Shown one piece after another: positions 51,887 to 61,074 of a DNA stretch of 64,000 nt. The DNA comes from Pseudomonas bharatica CSV86 (GTDB lineage: Bacteria > Pseudomonadota > Gammaproteobacteria > Pseudomonadales > Pseudomonadaceae). The notes below the pieces were generated by a model. It worked only from the letters and a program-made list of their open reading frames with translations, ran no database searches and had not been told where the DNA came from. Positions within the stretch are counted from its first letter, which is position 1; every line of letters starts with the position of its first letter. The position numbers and the translations under genes are program-made. The stretch is taken from the NCBI RefSeq assembly GCF_000319305.2, contig NZ_AMWJ02000007.1, positions 199,001-263,000 on the forward strand, read 5' to 3'.

Positions 51887-52564
51887 ATGCCGCACCCCGC
51901 CCCTTTGCCCGACAGCTTCTTCGACCGCGACGCCCAGGTCCTGGCCAAGGCCTTGCTGGGCAAGATCATCCGCCATCGGCAGGGCCCGTACTGGCTGTCG
52001 GCGCGAATCATCGAGACCGAGGCCTATTATCTCGACGAGAAAGGCAGCCACGCGTCCTTGGGCTACACCGAGAAACGCAAGGCGCTGTTCCTCGATGGCG
52101 GGCATATCTACATGTACTACGCCCGCGGTGGCGATTCGCTGAACTTCAGCGCCCAGGGCCCGGGCAATGCGGTGCTGATCAAGTCCGGCTTCCCCTGGGT
52201 GGATGAACTGTCCGACGACAACGCCCTGGCACAGATGCAATTGAACAACCCGGACGCCAGCGGCGGCCTCCGCCCGCCCGAGCGCCTGTGCGCCGGGCAG
52301 ACCCTTCTGTGCAAGGCCCTGGGCTTGAAAGTGCCGAACTGGGACGCCAAGCGCTTCGATCCGCAACAGCTGTTCGTCGAGGACTGCGGAATCATCGTGC
52401 AACAAATAATCCAGACCACGCGGCTGGGCATCCCTCAAGGCCGCGACGAACATCTGCCGCTGCGCTTCGTCGATGCCGAATACGCACGGTACTGCACGCG
52501 GAACCCGCTGCGCCGCGGCCAAGTCGAAGGCCGCGACTTCTTCTTTCTGACACAAGGAAACTGA
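51887..52564 (+). CDS. mpg: DNA-3-methyladenine glycosylase (AAG/MPG family)
   Basis: 225 aa. The AAG fold shows LAKALLGKIIRH, the catalytic-Glu region RIIETEAYYLDEKGSHAS, HIYMYYARGGDSLNFSAQGP and RPPERLCAGQTLLCKALGL. It excises alkylated purines. It ends 4 bp before the DedA-PAP2 gene. Confidence 0.92.
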   Translation: MPHPAPLPDSFFDRDAQVLAKALLGKIIRHRQGPYWLSARIIETEAYYLDEKGSHASLGYTEKRKALFLDGGHIYMYYARGGDSLNFSAQGPGNAVLIKSGFPWVDELSDDNALAQMQLNNPDASGGLRPPERLCAGQTLLCKALGLKVPNWDAKRFDPQQLFVEDCGIIVQQIIQTTRLGIPQGRDEHLPLRFVDAEYARYCTRNPLRRGQVEGRDFFFLTQGN

Positions 52565-52568
52565 GACG

Positions 52569-53884
52569 ATGGGCCCATGGCTCGACAGCCTCACCGGCTG
52601 GCTGACGATGAACCCGCAATGGCTGGGTCTGGCGATATTTCTGGTGGCCTTCGTGGAGTGCCTGGCGATCGCCGGGATCATCGTGCCCGGCACCGTATTG
52701 CTGTTCGCCGTGGCCGTGCTGGCCGGCAGCGGCGCCCTGTCGCTGCATGAAACCCTGATCCTGGGCTACCTCGGCGGGTTGCTGGGGACGCGGTGTCCTA
52801 CACCCTGGGCCGACGCTTCCATCAGAACATCCGGCGCCTGCCCCTGCTGCGCCATCACCCGGAATGGATCGGCAGCGCGGAAACCTATTTCCAGCGCTAT
52901 GGCATCGCCAGCCTGCTGGTCGGCCGCTTTATCGGGCCGCTGCGGCCGATGCTGCCGATGGTTGCGGGGATGTTCGACATGCCGCTGCCGCGCTTTATCG
53001 CGGTCAGCCTGATCGCCGCCGCCGGCTGGTCGCTGGCCTACCTGCTGCCCGGCTGGGCCACCGGCGCGGCCATGCGCCTGCCATTGCCGGAAGGCTTCTG
53101 GCCGCAGGCCGGGGTGGTCGCAGCCGGCCTGGCCATCCTGGTCGGGGTGAGCATCAACAGCTCACTGCGCGCCCAGCCCCGCGGTACCCGACTGATCGCG
53201 GCGGTCAGCCTGGTGATGCTGGCGGCAATCTTCTTCGGCTGGCCCTACCTCACCCATCTCGACCAGGGGCTGATGGCGCTGGTCCAGGAACACCGCAGCG
53301 ATTACCTGAACAGCATCATGGTGCTGATCACCCGCCTTGGCGATTTCCGTACTCAATTCGTCGTTGCCGCCGTACTGGTCGCCCTGCTCCTGCTGACCCG
53401 GCAATGGCGCCCGGCATTCTTCGCCGCCGCCACCCTGGGCGGTACGGCGATCTGCAACGCCGGCCTGAAGTGGTTCTTCGCCCGCGCTCGCCCGGAAGTG
53501 CTGACCGAACCGCTGACCAGCTACAGCATGCCCAGCGGCCACAGCTCGGCCTCCTTCGCCTTCTTCCTGACCCTGGCGGTGCTGGCCGGGCGCAGCCAGC
53601 CGCCGCGCATGCGCCTGACCTGGATCCTGCTGGGCTGCCTGCCGGCGCTGTCGATCGCCATGTCGCGGGTCTATCTCGGCGTGCACTGGCCGACCGATGT
53701 CCTTGCCGGCGGGCTGCTGGCCTGCTGCGTATGCGCGGTCAGCCTGACGGTGATCCAGTACCGCGAACCGCTGTATGCCATGTCGCTGCGGGTGTGGTGG
53801 CTGATCCTGCCGGCCTGCGTCGGCGTGCTGGCGTTCTTTGCCCTGCACGCCCTGCCCCATGCGCTGCTGCGCTATTCCTATTGA
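52569..53884 (+). pseudogene. DedA/PAP2 fusion membrane phosphatase, frameshifted
   Basis: The intact reading is 438 aa. The N-terminal DedA (SNARE-associated) domain has FVECLAIAGIIVPGTVLLF and, past the break, VGRFIGPLRPMLPMVAGMFDMP. The C-terminal PAP2 phosphatase domain has KWFFARARPE, SYSMPSGHSSASFAF and SRVYLGVHWPTDVLAG, all three motifs intact. One G added at 52785-52788 rejoins LGGLLG with DAVSYTLGRRF. It is likely an inner-membrane lipid or undecaprenyl-diphosphate phosphatase. The lesion is probably a sequence error. Confidence 0.88.
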
Positions 53885-53887
53885 GGC

Positions 53888-54478
53888 TCAGGCGAAGAGT
53901 TCGCCCTGGATGCGGTCCAGCAGCGACTGGATCGCCACCAGCTTCTGGGTAGGAGAATCGATGGCCAGCAGCTTGAGCTTGTCCTGATCATCGAAGGGCA
54001 GCAGATAGGCCAACTGGTTGGCCAGGGCCTGCTTGCCGGTGACCTGGCTGGCCATGTCGAGGCCGGAGACCATGGGATGCTCGGCCAGGGCCATCAACAG
54101 CGCCAGCAGGTCATCATCGTCCTCGTCGAGAGGCAGGTCGGCCTGCTCGTCGAGCCAGCGCACATCGGCCACCAGCAGGTTGTCCTTGCGCACTTCGAAG
54201 TCATCGACCATGAAGCGCCGCTCACCTTTCACCCGGATACCCAGAAGACCGTTGTCCTGCTGCTGGAAATCCTCGATCAGCGCCTGGCAGCCTATGCCCG
54301 CGAAGGATTCCGGCGCCCTGCCGACCTGTTCGCCCTCCAGGATGCAGACCACACCAAAGCCGCCGCCCTGCTTCATGCAGCGGCCGATCATGTCCAGGTA
54401 ACGAGCTTCGAAGATCTGCAAATCCAGGTTGCAACCGGGGAACAGCACGGTATTCAGGGTAAACAGGGGCAAACTCAT
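53888..54478 (-). CDS. Lon N-terminal substrate-binding domain protein
   Basis: 196 aa from the ATG at 54478 (AGGAG upstream). LPLFTLNTVLFPGCNLDLQIFEARYLDMI is the start of the LON-substrate domain; the acidic region DLPLDEDDDD and the C-terminal LAIDSPTQKLVAIQSLLDRI follow. No ATPase or protease part is present, so it is a stand-alone domain of unknown role. It converges on the DedA-PAP2 gene with three bases between. Confidence 0.88.
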   Translation of the reverse strand: MSLPLFTLNTVLFPGCNLDLQIFEARYLDMIGRCMKQGGGFGVVCILEGEQVGRAPESFAGIGCQALIEDFQQQDNGLLGIRVKGERRFMVDDFEVRKDNLLVADVRWLDEQADLPLDEDDDDLLALLMALAEHPMVSGLDMASQVTGKQALANQLAYLLPFDDQDKLKLLAIDSPTQKLVAIQSLLDRIQGELFA

Positions 54479-54488
54479 TGCAGCTCCT

Positions 54489-55205
54489 CTAGGCAACCAG
54501 GCTGACCGCCAGCGGCAGGAATACCGCAGTAGCCACGCCCATCAGGCTCATCGCCAGGGCTGCGAAAGCCCCGCACTCTTCACTTTCCTGCAAGGCCACC
54601 GACGTGCCCACCGCATGGGCGGTCAGGCCCAGGGCCATGCCCCGGGCTTCGGGGCTGCGCACGCCAAGCGCGGTCAACAGGGCCGGGCCGAAGATCGCCC
54701 CGATCACCCCGGTGATCAGCACGAATACCGCAGCCAGGGCCGCCACGCCGCCGATCTGCTCGGCCACCAGCATGGCGATGGGCGACGTCACCGACTTCGG
54801 CGCCAGGGTCATCAGGATCATGTGCTCGGCCCCGAACCACCAGCCCAGCAGGAGGCAGATGCCGGTGGCGAACACGCCTCCGACTACCAGCGTAGTAAAA
54901 GTCGGCCAGAACAGTTGGCGAATGCGCCGCAGGTTGAGATAGAGCGGCACGGCCAGGGCCACGGTGGCCGGGCCGAGCAGGATGTTCATGATCTCGGTGC
55001 TCTTGCGGTATTCGGCGTAGGTCAGGCCGCAGCTCAGCAGCACGCCCACCACCACCAGCATGGACACCAGCACGGGCTGGAGGAAGATCCAGCGGGTTTT
55101 CTCGTAGGCGGCAATGACGATCTGGTACGCCGCCAGGGTAACGCCGATGCCGAACAGCGGATGATGGATCACCGCCTGGGTTGCGCCATGCCAGTCGAGC
55201 ATCAT
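54489..55205 (-). CDS. lrgB: LrgB/CidB-family membrane protein
   Basis: 238 aa from the ATG at 55205, which overlaps the lrgA stop (ATGA). About seven hydrophobic helices; AEHMILMTLAPKSVTSPIAML and GLTAHAVGTSVALQE match LrgB. The pair is an antiholin/holin-like or small-metabolite export system. An N-terminal extension in the same frame is antisense-like sequence inside lrgA and is not used. Confidence 0.92.
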   Translation of the reverse strand: MMLDWHGATQAVIHHPLFGIGVTLAAYQIVIAAYEKTRWIFLQPVLVSMLVVVGVLLSCGLTYAEYRKSTEIMNILLGPATVALAVPLYLNLRRIRQLFWPTFTTLVVGGVFATGICLLLGWWFGAEHMILMTLAPKSVTSPIAMLVAEQIGGVAALAAVFVLITGVIGAIFGPALLTALGVRSPEARGMALGLTAHAVGTSVALQESEECGAFAALAMSLMGVATAVFLPLAVSLVA

Positions 55206-55564
55206 GGACGCTCCCCGGAGTGCTTGCCGCGATTGATCATCTTCTGCATCAGCACGCCACAGAAGGCCATGGCCAGCACCAGCGACAGTACCAGCGCCCC
55301 GGCGATGGCCCAGAAGTCGGCGACGATATCGGCGGCATAGACCATCACCCCCACCGCCGGCGGCACCAGCAACAGCGGCAGGTAGCGCAACAGGCTGGAC
55401 GACGCTTCGCTCAGCGGCGCACCGACTTCGCCACGCACCATGAGGAACACCAGCAAAAGCACCAGGCCGATGATCGGCCCGGGCAGGATCGGCACCAGCA
55501 AGTGATTGACCGCCGTTCCGAGCAACTGGAACAGCACGAGCCACGTCAAACCGCGCAACAACAT
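55202..55564 (-). CDS. lrgA: LrgA/CidA-family holin-like protein
   Basis: 120 aa from the ATG at 55564 (GGGAGG upstream). Four membrane helices with PILPGPIIGLVLLLVFL and LLPLLLVPPAVGVMVY, the LrgA hallmarks. It is coupled to lrgB by a 4-bp overlap. It modulates murein hydrolase activity or acts in export of fermentation acids in other bacteria. Confidence 0.92.
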   Translation of the reverse strand: MLLRGLTWLVLFQLLGTAVNHLLVPILPGPIIGLVLLLVFLMVRGEVGAPLSEASSSLLRYLPLLLVPPAVGVMVYAADIVADFWAIAGALVLSLVLAMAFCGVLMQKMINRGKHSGERP

Positions 55565-55735
55565 CGCATACCTCCCCTCGAACCTGGCGGCCATTATAAG
55601 CACGCTATCGACCTGTCTATAACCCGACATTCGCCCGAGGCATAGGCACTTGACCAGGCTTTCATCGCGTGCTGATCTTAGACGCTCGTATCTTTGCTGG
55701 TCACAAATCATTCAAGGACAGTCAGGAGAGTCGCG

Positions 55736-56191
55736 ATGCCCTATGTACCCGTTGCAGAGCTGTCGCAGTACGTTGGTAAGGAACTGGGACGTTCCGAATG
55801 GCTGAAGATCGATCAAGAACGCATCAACCTGTTCGCCGAGGCCACCGGCGACTTCCAGTTCATCCACGTGGATCCGGTGAAGGCGGCAAAAACGCCATTT
55901 GGCAGCACCATTGCCCATGGTTTCCTCAGCCTGTCGCTGATTCCCAAGTTGATGGAAGACATCCTCGTCCTGCCCGAAGGGCTGAAGATGGTGGTGAACT
56001 ACGGACTCGACAGCGTGCGCTTCATCCAGCCGGTCAAGGTCGATTCGCGAGTGCGCCTGGCGGTGATCCTCACGGACGTCACCGAGAAGAAACCCGGCCA
56101 GTGGCTGCTCAAGGCAACCGCCACCCTGGAAATCGAAGGCGAAGAAAAACCCGCCTACATTGCCGAACCGCTCTCCCTCGCCTTCCTCTGA
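55736..56191 (+). CDS. MaoC-like dehydratase (R-specific enoyl-CoA hydratase fold)
   Basis: 151 aa from the ATG at 55736 (CAGGAGA). The hot-dog fold has the active-site motif AEATGDFQFIHVDPVKAAKTPFG followed by TIAHGFLSLSLIP, with the Asp/His pair intact. It may hydrate trans-enoyl-CoA. The substrate is unknown. It is divergent from lrgA. Confidence 0.9.
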   Translation: MPYVPVAELSQYVGKELGRSEWLKIDQERINLFAEATGDFQFIHVDPVKAAKTPFGSTIAHGFLSLSLIPKLMEDILVLPEGLKMVVNYGLDSVRFIQPVKVDSRVRLAVILTDVTEKKPGQWLLKATATLEIEGEEKPAYIAEPLSLAFL

Positions 56192-56281
56192 CCCTGCACG
56201 TGCGAAACGGCCTGCCGGGCCGTTTCACCCTCGCCCGGCTTCTGCGGCATACTCGTGGGCCTAGACCGCCCGGACCCCGCC

Positions 56282-58003
56282 ATGCGCCCTTTCGTTCCAT
56301 TTGCCTTGATTCTTTTGCTCGCTGCCTGCGGCGACGGTGAATCGCTGTCGCCGCCCGATGCCCGGCTGCCCGATGGCGGCCGCTACCGGGGAGATGTGGT
56401 AGACGGTCTGCTGCAGGGTGAGGGTCGTATCGACTATCCCAACGGCAGTTGGTACGCCGGGCACTTCAGCAACGGCCAGCTGGATGGCCAGGGCGAGTGG
56501 CACGGCAGCAATGGCGAGGTCTATATCGGCCAGTTCCAGCAGGGCCTGTTCCACGGCCAGGGCAAGCTGACCACCGCCACCAGCAGCTACAGCGGCGGCT
56601 TCAAGCTGGGCCGGCGCGATGGCGAGGGAACCTTGCGCGACGGCGCCCAGCATTACAGTGGCCAGTTCAAGGACGACCAGTACAGCGGCGCCGGCAAGCT
56701 GGTGCTTGCCGATGGCAGCCAGTACCAGGGCCAGTTCGCCAAGGGCAAGCCCAACGGCGAAGGCGTGCGCAGCGACACCAGTGGCAATCAGTTCAGCGGG
56801 CGCTTCGTCGATGGTGAACTCAACGGCACCGGCACCTTCAGCAGCGCCGAGGGCGATCAGTACATCGGCGACTTCAAGGCCAATCGCCTGGAAGGGCGCG
56901 GCCGTTACGAGAACGTCGATGGCGATGTGTGGATCGGCGAGTTCAAGGACGGTTCCCTGACCGGCCCGGGCGAACTCTTCGCGGTCGATGGCAGCCACTA
57001 CAAGGGCGGCTTCCGGGAATGGCGCTTTGCAGGAAAGGGCCGCCTGCAACTGGCCGACGGCAGCGTCTATACCGGCGGCTTCGAGAACGATGCCTACCAG
57101 GGCAGCGGACGGCTGGTGCTGCCGGACGGCAAGGTCGAGGACGGCCACTGGATCAACGGCCTGCGGGTTCGTGACGAAAAAGGCCGGTTGCTGCCCGACC
57201 CGCTGGAGCAGGCGTTGCTCAACCAGGGCGCGCTGCTGGAACAGGAGCTGGCCCGCGTGCCGGCGTCCAGCGGCTCCATCGACCTGTACAGCCTGACCCT
57301 GGCCGGGGACGGCAACCAGAGCGTGTTCATGCGCGAAGCCGACTATGTCAGCGACATGCTCAAGACCCGTTTCGGCGCGGTCGGCCAGATCACCCTGGTC
57401 AACCATCGCGACCACCTGGCCGATCGCGTCATGGCCACCCGCGAGAACCTGGCCCGCTCCGCCCGCCGCCTGGCCGAGCGCAGCGGCCCTGACGACCTGG
57501 TATTCATCTACCTGACCAGCCACGGCAGCCACGAACATGAACTGGTACTGGACCAGCCGCGCCTGCAACTGGCCGACCTGCCGGCAGACGAACTGGCGGC
57601 GGCACTCGCCCCGCTCAAGGAGCGTGACAAGGTAATCGTCATCTCCGCCTGTTATTCCGGGGGCTATATCGAGGCGCTCAAGGACGACCGCACCCTGATC
57701 ATGACCGCCTCGCGGGCCGACCGTGTCTCGTTCGGCTGCTCGGAAGAAGCGGACTTCACCTATTTCGGCGATGCCCTGTTCGCCCAGGCGCTGAACCAGA
57801 CCGACGATCTGCTGCAAGCCTTCGAACTTGCCAGGGCGCATGTGGCCCAACGTGAACAAGCCGAGGATTTCGAGGCATCCGAACCGCAGATCTGGGCCCC
57901 GAAAGGGGTAGTGGCACATTGGCAAAAACTGCGCCAGCAACAAGCCCGCAAGGCCCTGCAAAGCAACGCTGCGGTTGAGGAAAAAAGCCCAGCCAGCCGC
58001 TAA
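56282..58003 (+). CDS. MORN-repeat lipoprotein with C13 (legumain-like) peptidase domain
   Basis: 573 aa from the ATG at 56282. Lipobox ILLLAACGDG (Cys about 16). About ten MORN-type repeats run from 28 to 310 (pattern YxGxFxxGxxxGxG). A C13 caspase-like domain follows with His414 (YLTSHGSHEHEL) and Cys457 (VISACYSGGYIEAL), so the catalytic dyad is intact. It is exported and membrane-anchored. The target is unknown. The combination of MORN repeats with a caspase-fold protease is uncommon outside this family. Confidence 0.85.
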   Translation: MRPFVPFALILLLAACGDGESLSPPDARLPDGGRYRGDVVDGLLQGEGRIDYPNGSWYAGHFSNGQLDGQGEWHGSNGEVYIGQFQQGLFHGQGKLTTATSSYSGGFKLGRRDGEGTLRDGAQHYSGQFKDDQYSGAGKLVLADGSQYQGQFAKGKPNGEGVRSDTSGNQFSGRFVDGELNGTGTFSSAEGDQYIGDFKANRLEGRGRYENVDGDVWIGEFKDGSLTGPGELFAVDGSHYKGGFREWRFAGKGRLQLADGSVYTGGFENDAYQGSGRLVLPDGKVEDGHWINGLRVRDEKGRLLPDPLEQALLNQGALLEQELARVPASSGSIDLYSLTLAGDGNQSVFMREADYVSDMLKTRFGAVGQITLVNHRDHLADRVMATRENLARSARRLAERSGPDDLVFIYLTSHGSHEHELVLDQPRLQLADLPADELAAALAPLKERDKVIVISACYSGGYIEALKDDRTLIMTASRADRVSFGCSEEADFTYFGDALFAQALNQTDDLLQAFELARAHVAQREQAEDFEASEPQIWAPKGVVAHWQKLRQQQARKALQSNAAVEEKSPASR

Positions 58004-58031
58004 GCTGGAGCCTATGCAAGGGAGAAACATC

Positions 58032-58673
58032 ATGTACCTGACGCCGCAGCACATCCTGCTTGCCGGAGCCACCGGCCTTACCGGTGAACACCTGCTCGAT
58101 CGCCTGCTCAGCGAGCCGACCATCAGCCGGGTGCTCGCGCCAACCCGCCGCCCACTGGCCGAACACCCGCACCTGGAAAACCCGGTGGGGGATCCGGCGG
58201 TATTCCTGCCGCAGCTCAGTGGTCGGGTGGACATCGCTTTCTGCTGCCTGGGTACCACGATCAAGCAGGCGGGCTCGGAGAATGCCTTCCGCGCGGTGGA
58301 TCTGGACATGGTCGTGGCCTTCAGCAAGCGCGCCCGCGAGATGGGCGCACGGCATCTGCTGGTGGTCAGCGCGATCGGCGCCGACCCGAAATCGTCGATC
58401 TTCTACAACCGGGTCAAGGGCGAGATGGAAGAAGCGCTCAAGGCCCAGGACTGGCCACAATTGACCATAGCCCGGCCATCTTTGTTACTCGGGGAACGCA
58501 GCGAGCCACGCCTTGCGGAAAAGGTGGCGGGCAGTCTGTCGAAGCTGATTCCGGGCAAGTACCACGGGATCGAGGCGTGCCAACTGGCCAGGGCGCTGTG
58601 GCGGCTGGCGCTGGAAGAGCAGGATGGGATTCGGATCGTGGAGTCCGATGAGCTGCGCAAATTGGGGAAATGA
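58032..58673 (+). CDS. NAD(P)-binding Rossmann-fold protein
   Basis: 213 aa from the ATG at 58032 (AAGGAG). LLAGATGLTGEHLLDRLL is the nucleotide-binding turn; CLGTTIKQAGSENAFRAVDL and VVSAIGADPKSSIFYNRVKG match the HTATIP2/NmrA-like oxidoreductases. It is probably a short-chain reductase or quinone/NAD(P)H-binding protein. It lies 28 bp after the MORN gene. Confidence 0.85.
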   Translation: MYLTPQHILLAGATGLTGEHLLDRLLSEPTISRVLAPTRRPLAEHPHLENPVGDPAVFLPQLSGRVDIAFCCLGTTIKQAGSENAFRAVDLDMVVAFSKRAREMGARHLLVVSAIGADPKSSIFYNRVKGEMEEALKAQDWPQLTIARPSLLLGERSEPRLAEKVAGSLSKLIPGKYHGIEACQLARALWRLALEEQDGIRIVESDELRKLGK

Positions 58674-58678
58674 TCTTA

Positions 58679-58748
58679 TTGCCTCATCGCTGGCAAGCCA
58701 GCTCCCACAAGGTCCCTGTGGGAGCTGGCTTGCCAGCGATAGGGCCCT
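58679..58748. repeat. REP inverted pair (type A), minimal spacer
   Basis: ATCGCTGGCAAGCCAGCTCC and its reverse complement are separated by only about 11 bp, so a long stem-loop forms. It lies between converging genes and overlaps the 3' end of the YceK gene by 2 bp. Confidence 0.9.
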
Positions 58749-59033
58749 AGAGTCCGCCGGAAGCCTGGAGCCCCACCCTAGAACGGTCAACACCGACAAC
58801 GGCAACAACACCGTATCCAGCACCATGCTCCCCGGCAGGTCCAGCCCCGGGTACTTCGGTGCTTCGGCGCCAAAGCGATCCGCCGCACAACACCCGCCCT
58901 GCATCGCATACAGATCCAGCCGCGTTCCGGAATACACCAGCGGCGCTCCCGGCTTGGCCGCATCCAGAGTCCGCACCGTGGCGCAGCCTGTCGCGCTGAG
59001 CACCACCAGCAGCGCGAAGACCAGCGCCCTCAC
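58747..59033 (-). pseudogene. YceK-like lipoprotein, frameshifted near the 3' end
   Basis: The intact reading is 95 aa. Lipobox VLSATGCATV (Cys 17), then YSGTRLDLYAMQGGCCAADRFG and LDTVLLPLSVLTVLG. The annotated frame otherwise runs into the REP pair and the antisense of the neighbour to give 182 aa. One base added at 58771-58778 restores LQASGGL and a stop at 58747. Function unknown. It overlaps ubiX by 4 bp and is likely cotranscribed with it. Confidence 0.8.
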
Positions 59034-59659
59034 TCCTCGCCTCCGAAGTGATGCTCGCCCCAGCGTGGCAGCATGTCTTGCGGAATATCCAGCAGGTTGA
59101 GAATCCGCGCCACGACGAAGTCCACCAGGTCATCGATGGTCTGCGGCTGGTGATAGAAACCCGGCGCCGCCGGCAGGATGACCGCGCCCATCTGCGACAG
59201 CTTGAGCATGTTTTCCAGGTGGATCGTGGAGAACGGCGCCTCGCGCGGCACCAGGATCAACTGGCGGCGCTCCTTCAGGGTGACATCCGCCGCCCGCTCG
59301 ATAAGGTTGTTGCAGGCGCCGGTGGCAATCGCCGAAAGCGTGCCGGTGGAACAGGGCACCACCACCATCGCCGCCGGCGCGCCGGAGCCGGAGGCGACCG
59401 GCGACATCCAGTCTTCCTTGCCATAGACCCGAATCTGCCCGGCCGCGGCGCCGGTGTATTCGGTCAGGAATGCCTGCATGCCCTGTGGCTTGGCAGGCAG
59501 GACGACATCGGTCTCGGTGGACATCACCAGTTGCGCCGCCTTGGAAATCAGGAAGTGCACCTCGCGGTCCTCGCGTACCAGGCAATCCAGCAGGCGCAAG
59601 CCGTACTGGGCCCCGGACGCGCCGGTCATGGCCAGGGTGATGCGCTCCGGCCCGCTCAT
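59030..59659 (-). CDS. ubiX: Flavin prenyltransferase UbiX
   Basis: 209 aa. FMN-binding MTGASGAQYGLRLLDCL, PCSTGTLSAIATGACNNLIERAADV and LVPREAPFSTIHLENMLKL are typical. It makes prenylated FMN for UbiD. The start overlaps the mpl end by ATGA. Confidence 0.96.
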   Translation of the reverse strand: MSGPERITLAMTGASGAQYGLRLLDCLVREDREVHFLISKAAQLVMSTETDVVLPAKPQGMQAFLTEYTGAAAGQIRVYGKEDWMSPVASGSGAPAAMVVVPCSTGTLSAIATGACNNLIERAADVTLKERRQLILVPREAPFSTIHLENMLKLSQMGAVILPAAPGFYHQPQTIDDLVDFVVARILNLLDIPQDMLPRWGEHHFGGEE

Positions 59660-61008
59660 CCGCGCAGCGCCTCGGCCAGCTTGCCATGCAGGCCGCCAAA
59701 GCCGCCGTTGCTCATGATCACCACCTGGGTACCGGCGCGGGCCTGGCCCTTGATCCGCTCGATGATGGCTTCAAGGCTGTCCGCCACCACCGCCGGCACC
59801 GTGCATTGCGCAGCGGTGGCGGCCAGGTCCCAGCCGAGGTTGGGTGGCGCGTACCAGATCACCTGGTCGGCGTCCTTGACGCTTTCCGGCAGACCGTCGC
59901 GATGGGCGCCGAGCTTCATGGAATTGGAACGCGGTTCGATCACTGCGATCACCGGAGCATCGCCAACCCGCTTGCGCAGGCCGTCGAGGGTGGTGGCGAT
60001 GGCGGTCGGGTGGTGGGCGAAGTCGTCATAAATGGTGATGCCGTTGACCTCGGCAACCTTTTCCATCCGCCGCTTGACGCTTTTGAACGCGCTCAGGGCC
60101 GCGATGCCCAGGGCCGGGACGACGCCGACATGGCGTGCCGCCGCCAGGGTGGCCAGGGCATTGGCAACGTTGTGCTGGCCAGTCAGTTCCCACTCCACCA
60201 CACCCTGCACCTCGCCCTCGAAGCTGACTTCGAAACGCGAGCCGTCATCGCTGAGCAGGCGCACCTGCCACTGGCCGCCGGCACCGGTGGTCTGCACCGG
60301 GGTCCAGCAACCCATTTCGATGACACGCTGGATCGCCGGTTCGGTAGTCGGATGGATCACCAGCCCCTCGCTGGGAATGGTCCGTACCAGATGGTGGAAC
60401 TGACGCTCGATGGCCGCCAGGTCAGGGAAGATATCCGCGTGGTCGAATTCGAGGTTGTTGAGGATAGCGGTACGTGGGCGGTAATGGACGAATTTCGAGC
60501 GCTTGTCGAAGAAGGCGCTGTCGTATTCGTCGGCCTCGACCACGAAGAACGGCGTACCGCCCAGCCGCGCCGACACCGAGAAATTTTGCGGGACGCCGCC
60601 GATCAGGAAGCCCGGGCTCATCCCGGCGCGCTCCAGGACCCAGGCCAGCATGCTGCTGGTCGTGGTCTTGCCGTGGGTGCCCGCCACCGCCAGGACCCAG
60701 CGGCCCTGCAGCACATGGTCGGCCAGCCACTGCGGGCCCGAAACGTAGGGCAGGCCCTTGTTCAGCACGTATTCGACTGCCGGGTTGCCCCGCGACAGCG
60801 CATTGCCGATCACTACCAGGTCGGGAGCCGGGTCCAGTTGCGCCGGATCATACCCCTGGGTCAGGGCGATGCCCTGGGCTTCGAGCTGGGTGCTCATGGG
60901 CGGGTAGACGTTGGCATCGGAGCCGGTGACGTGGTGGCCGAGCTCCTTGGCCAGTACCGCCAGCGAGCCCATGAAAGTGCCACAGATACCAAGAATGTGA
61001 ATGTGCAT
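59656..61008 (-). CDS. mpl: UDP-MurNAc tripeptide ligase (murein peptide ligase)
   Basis: 450 aa from the ATG at 61008. Mur-ligase architecture: HIHILGICGTFMGSLA (UDP binding), AGTHGKTTTSSMLAW (ATP P-loop), FDHADIFPDLAAIERQF and DDFAHHPTAIATTLDGLR. Mpl attaches recycled L-Ala-gamma-D-Glu-meso-DAP to UDP-MurNAc. It is 66 bp after the sigma54 regulator on the same strand. Confidence 0.96.
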   Translation of the reverse strand: MHIHILGICGTFMGSLAVLAKELGHHVTGSDANVYPPMSTQLEAQGIALTQGYDPAQLDPAPDLVVIGNALSRGNPAVEYVLNKGLPYVSGPQWLADHVLQGRWVLAVAGTHGKTTTSSMLAWVLERAGMSPGFLIGGVPQNFSVSARLGGTPFFVVEADEYDSAFFDKRSKFVHYRPRTAILNNLEFDHADIFPDLAAIERQFHHLVRTIPSEGLVIHPTTEPAIQRVIEMGCWTPVQTTGAGGQWQVRLLSDDGSRFEVSFEGEVQGVVEWELTGQHNVANALATLAAARHVGVVPALGIAALSAFKSVKRRMEKVAEVNGITIYDDFAHHPTAIATTLDGLRKRVGDAPVIAVIEPRSNSMKLGAHRDGLPESVKDADQVIWYAPPNLGWDLAATAAQCTVPAVVADSLEAIIERIKGQARAGTQVVIMSNGGFGGLHGKLAEALRG

Positions 61009-61074
61009 GGTCAACCTCGGAAAACGTGCAGGCAGGGTAGCCCAGAGGGGGGAAAAACTCACCCGGTGTTTGCT

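Noticed and set aside
55206..55544. Longer LrgB with about 113 extra N-terminal residues
   Set aside because: The extension lies inside lrgA in another frame and is Arg/Gly/Ala-rich; the ATG overlapping the lrgA stop gives the family length.
58485..59033. 182-aa version of the YceK-like protein
   Set aside because: Its last 90 residues are translated from a REP pair and from antisense of the neighbouring gene; the short, frame-corrected version fits the family.
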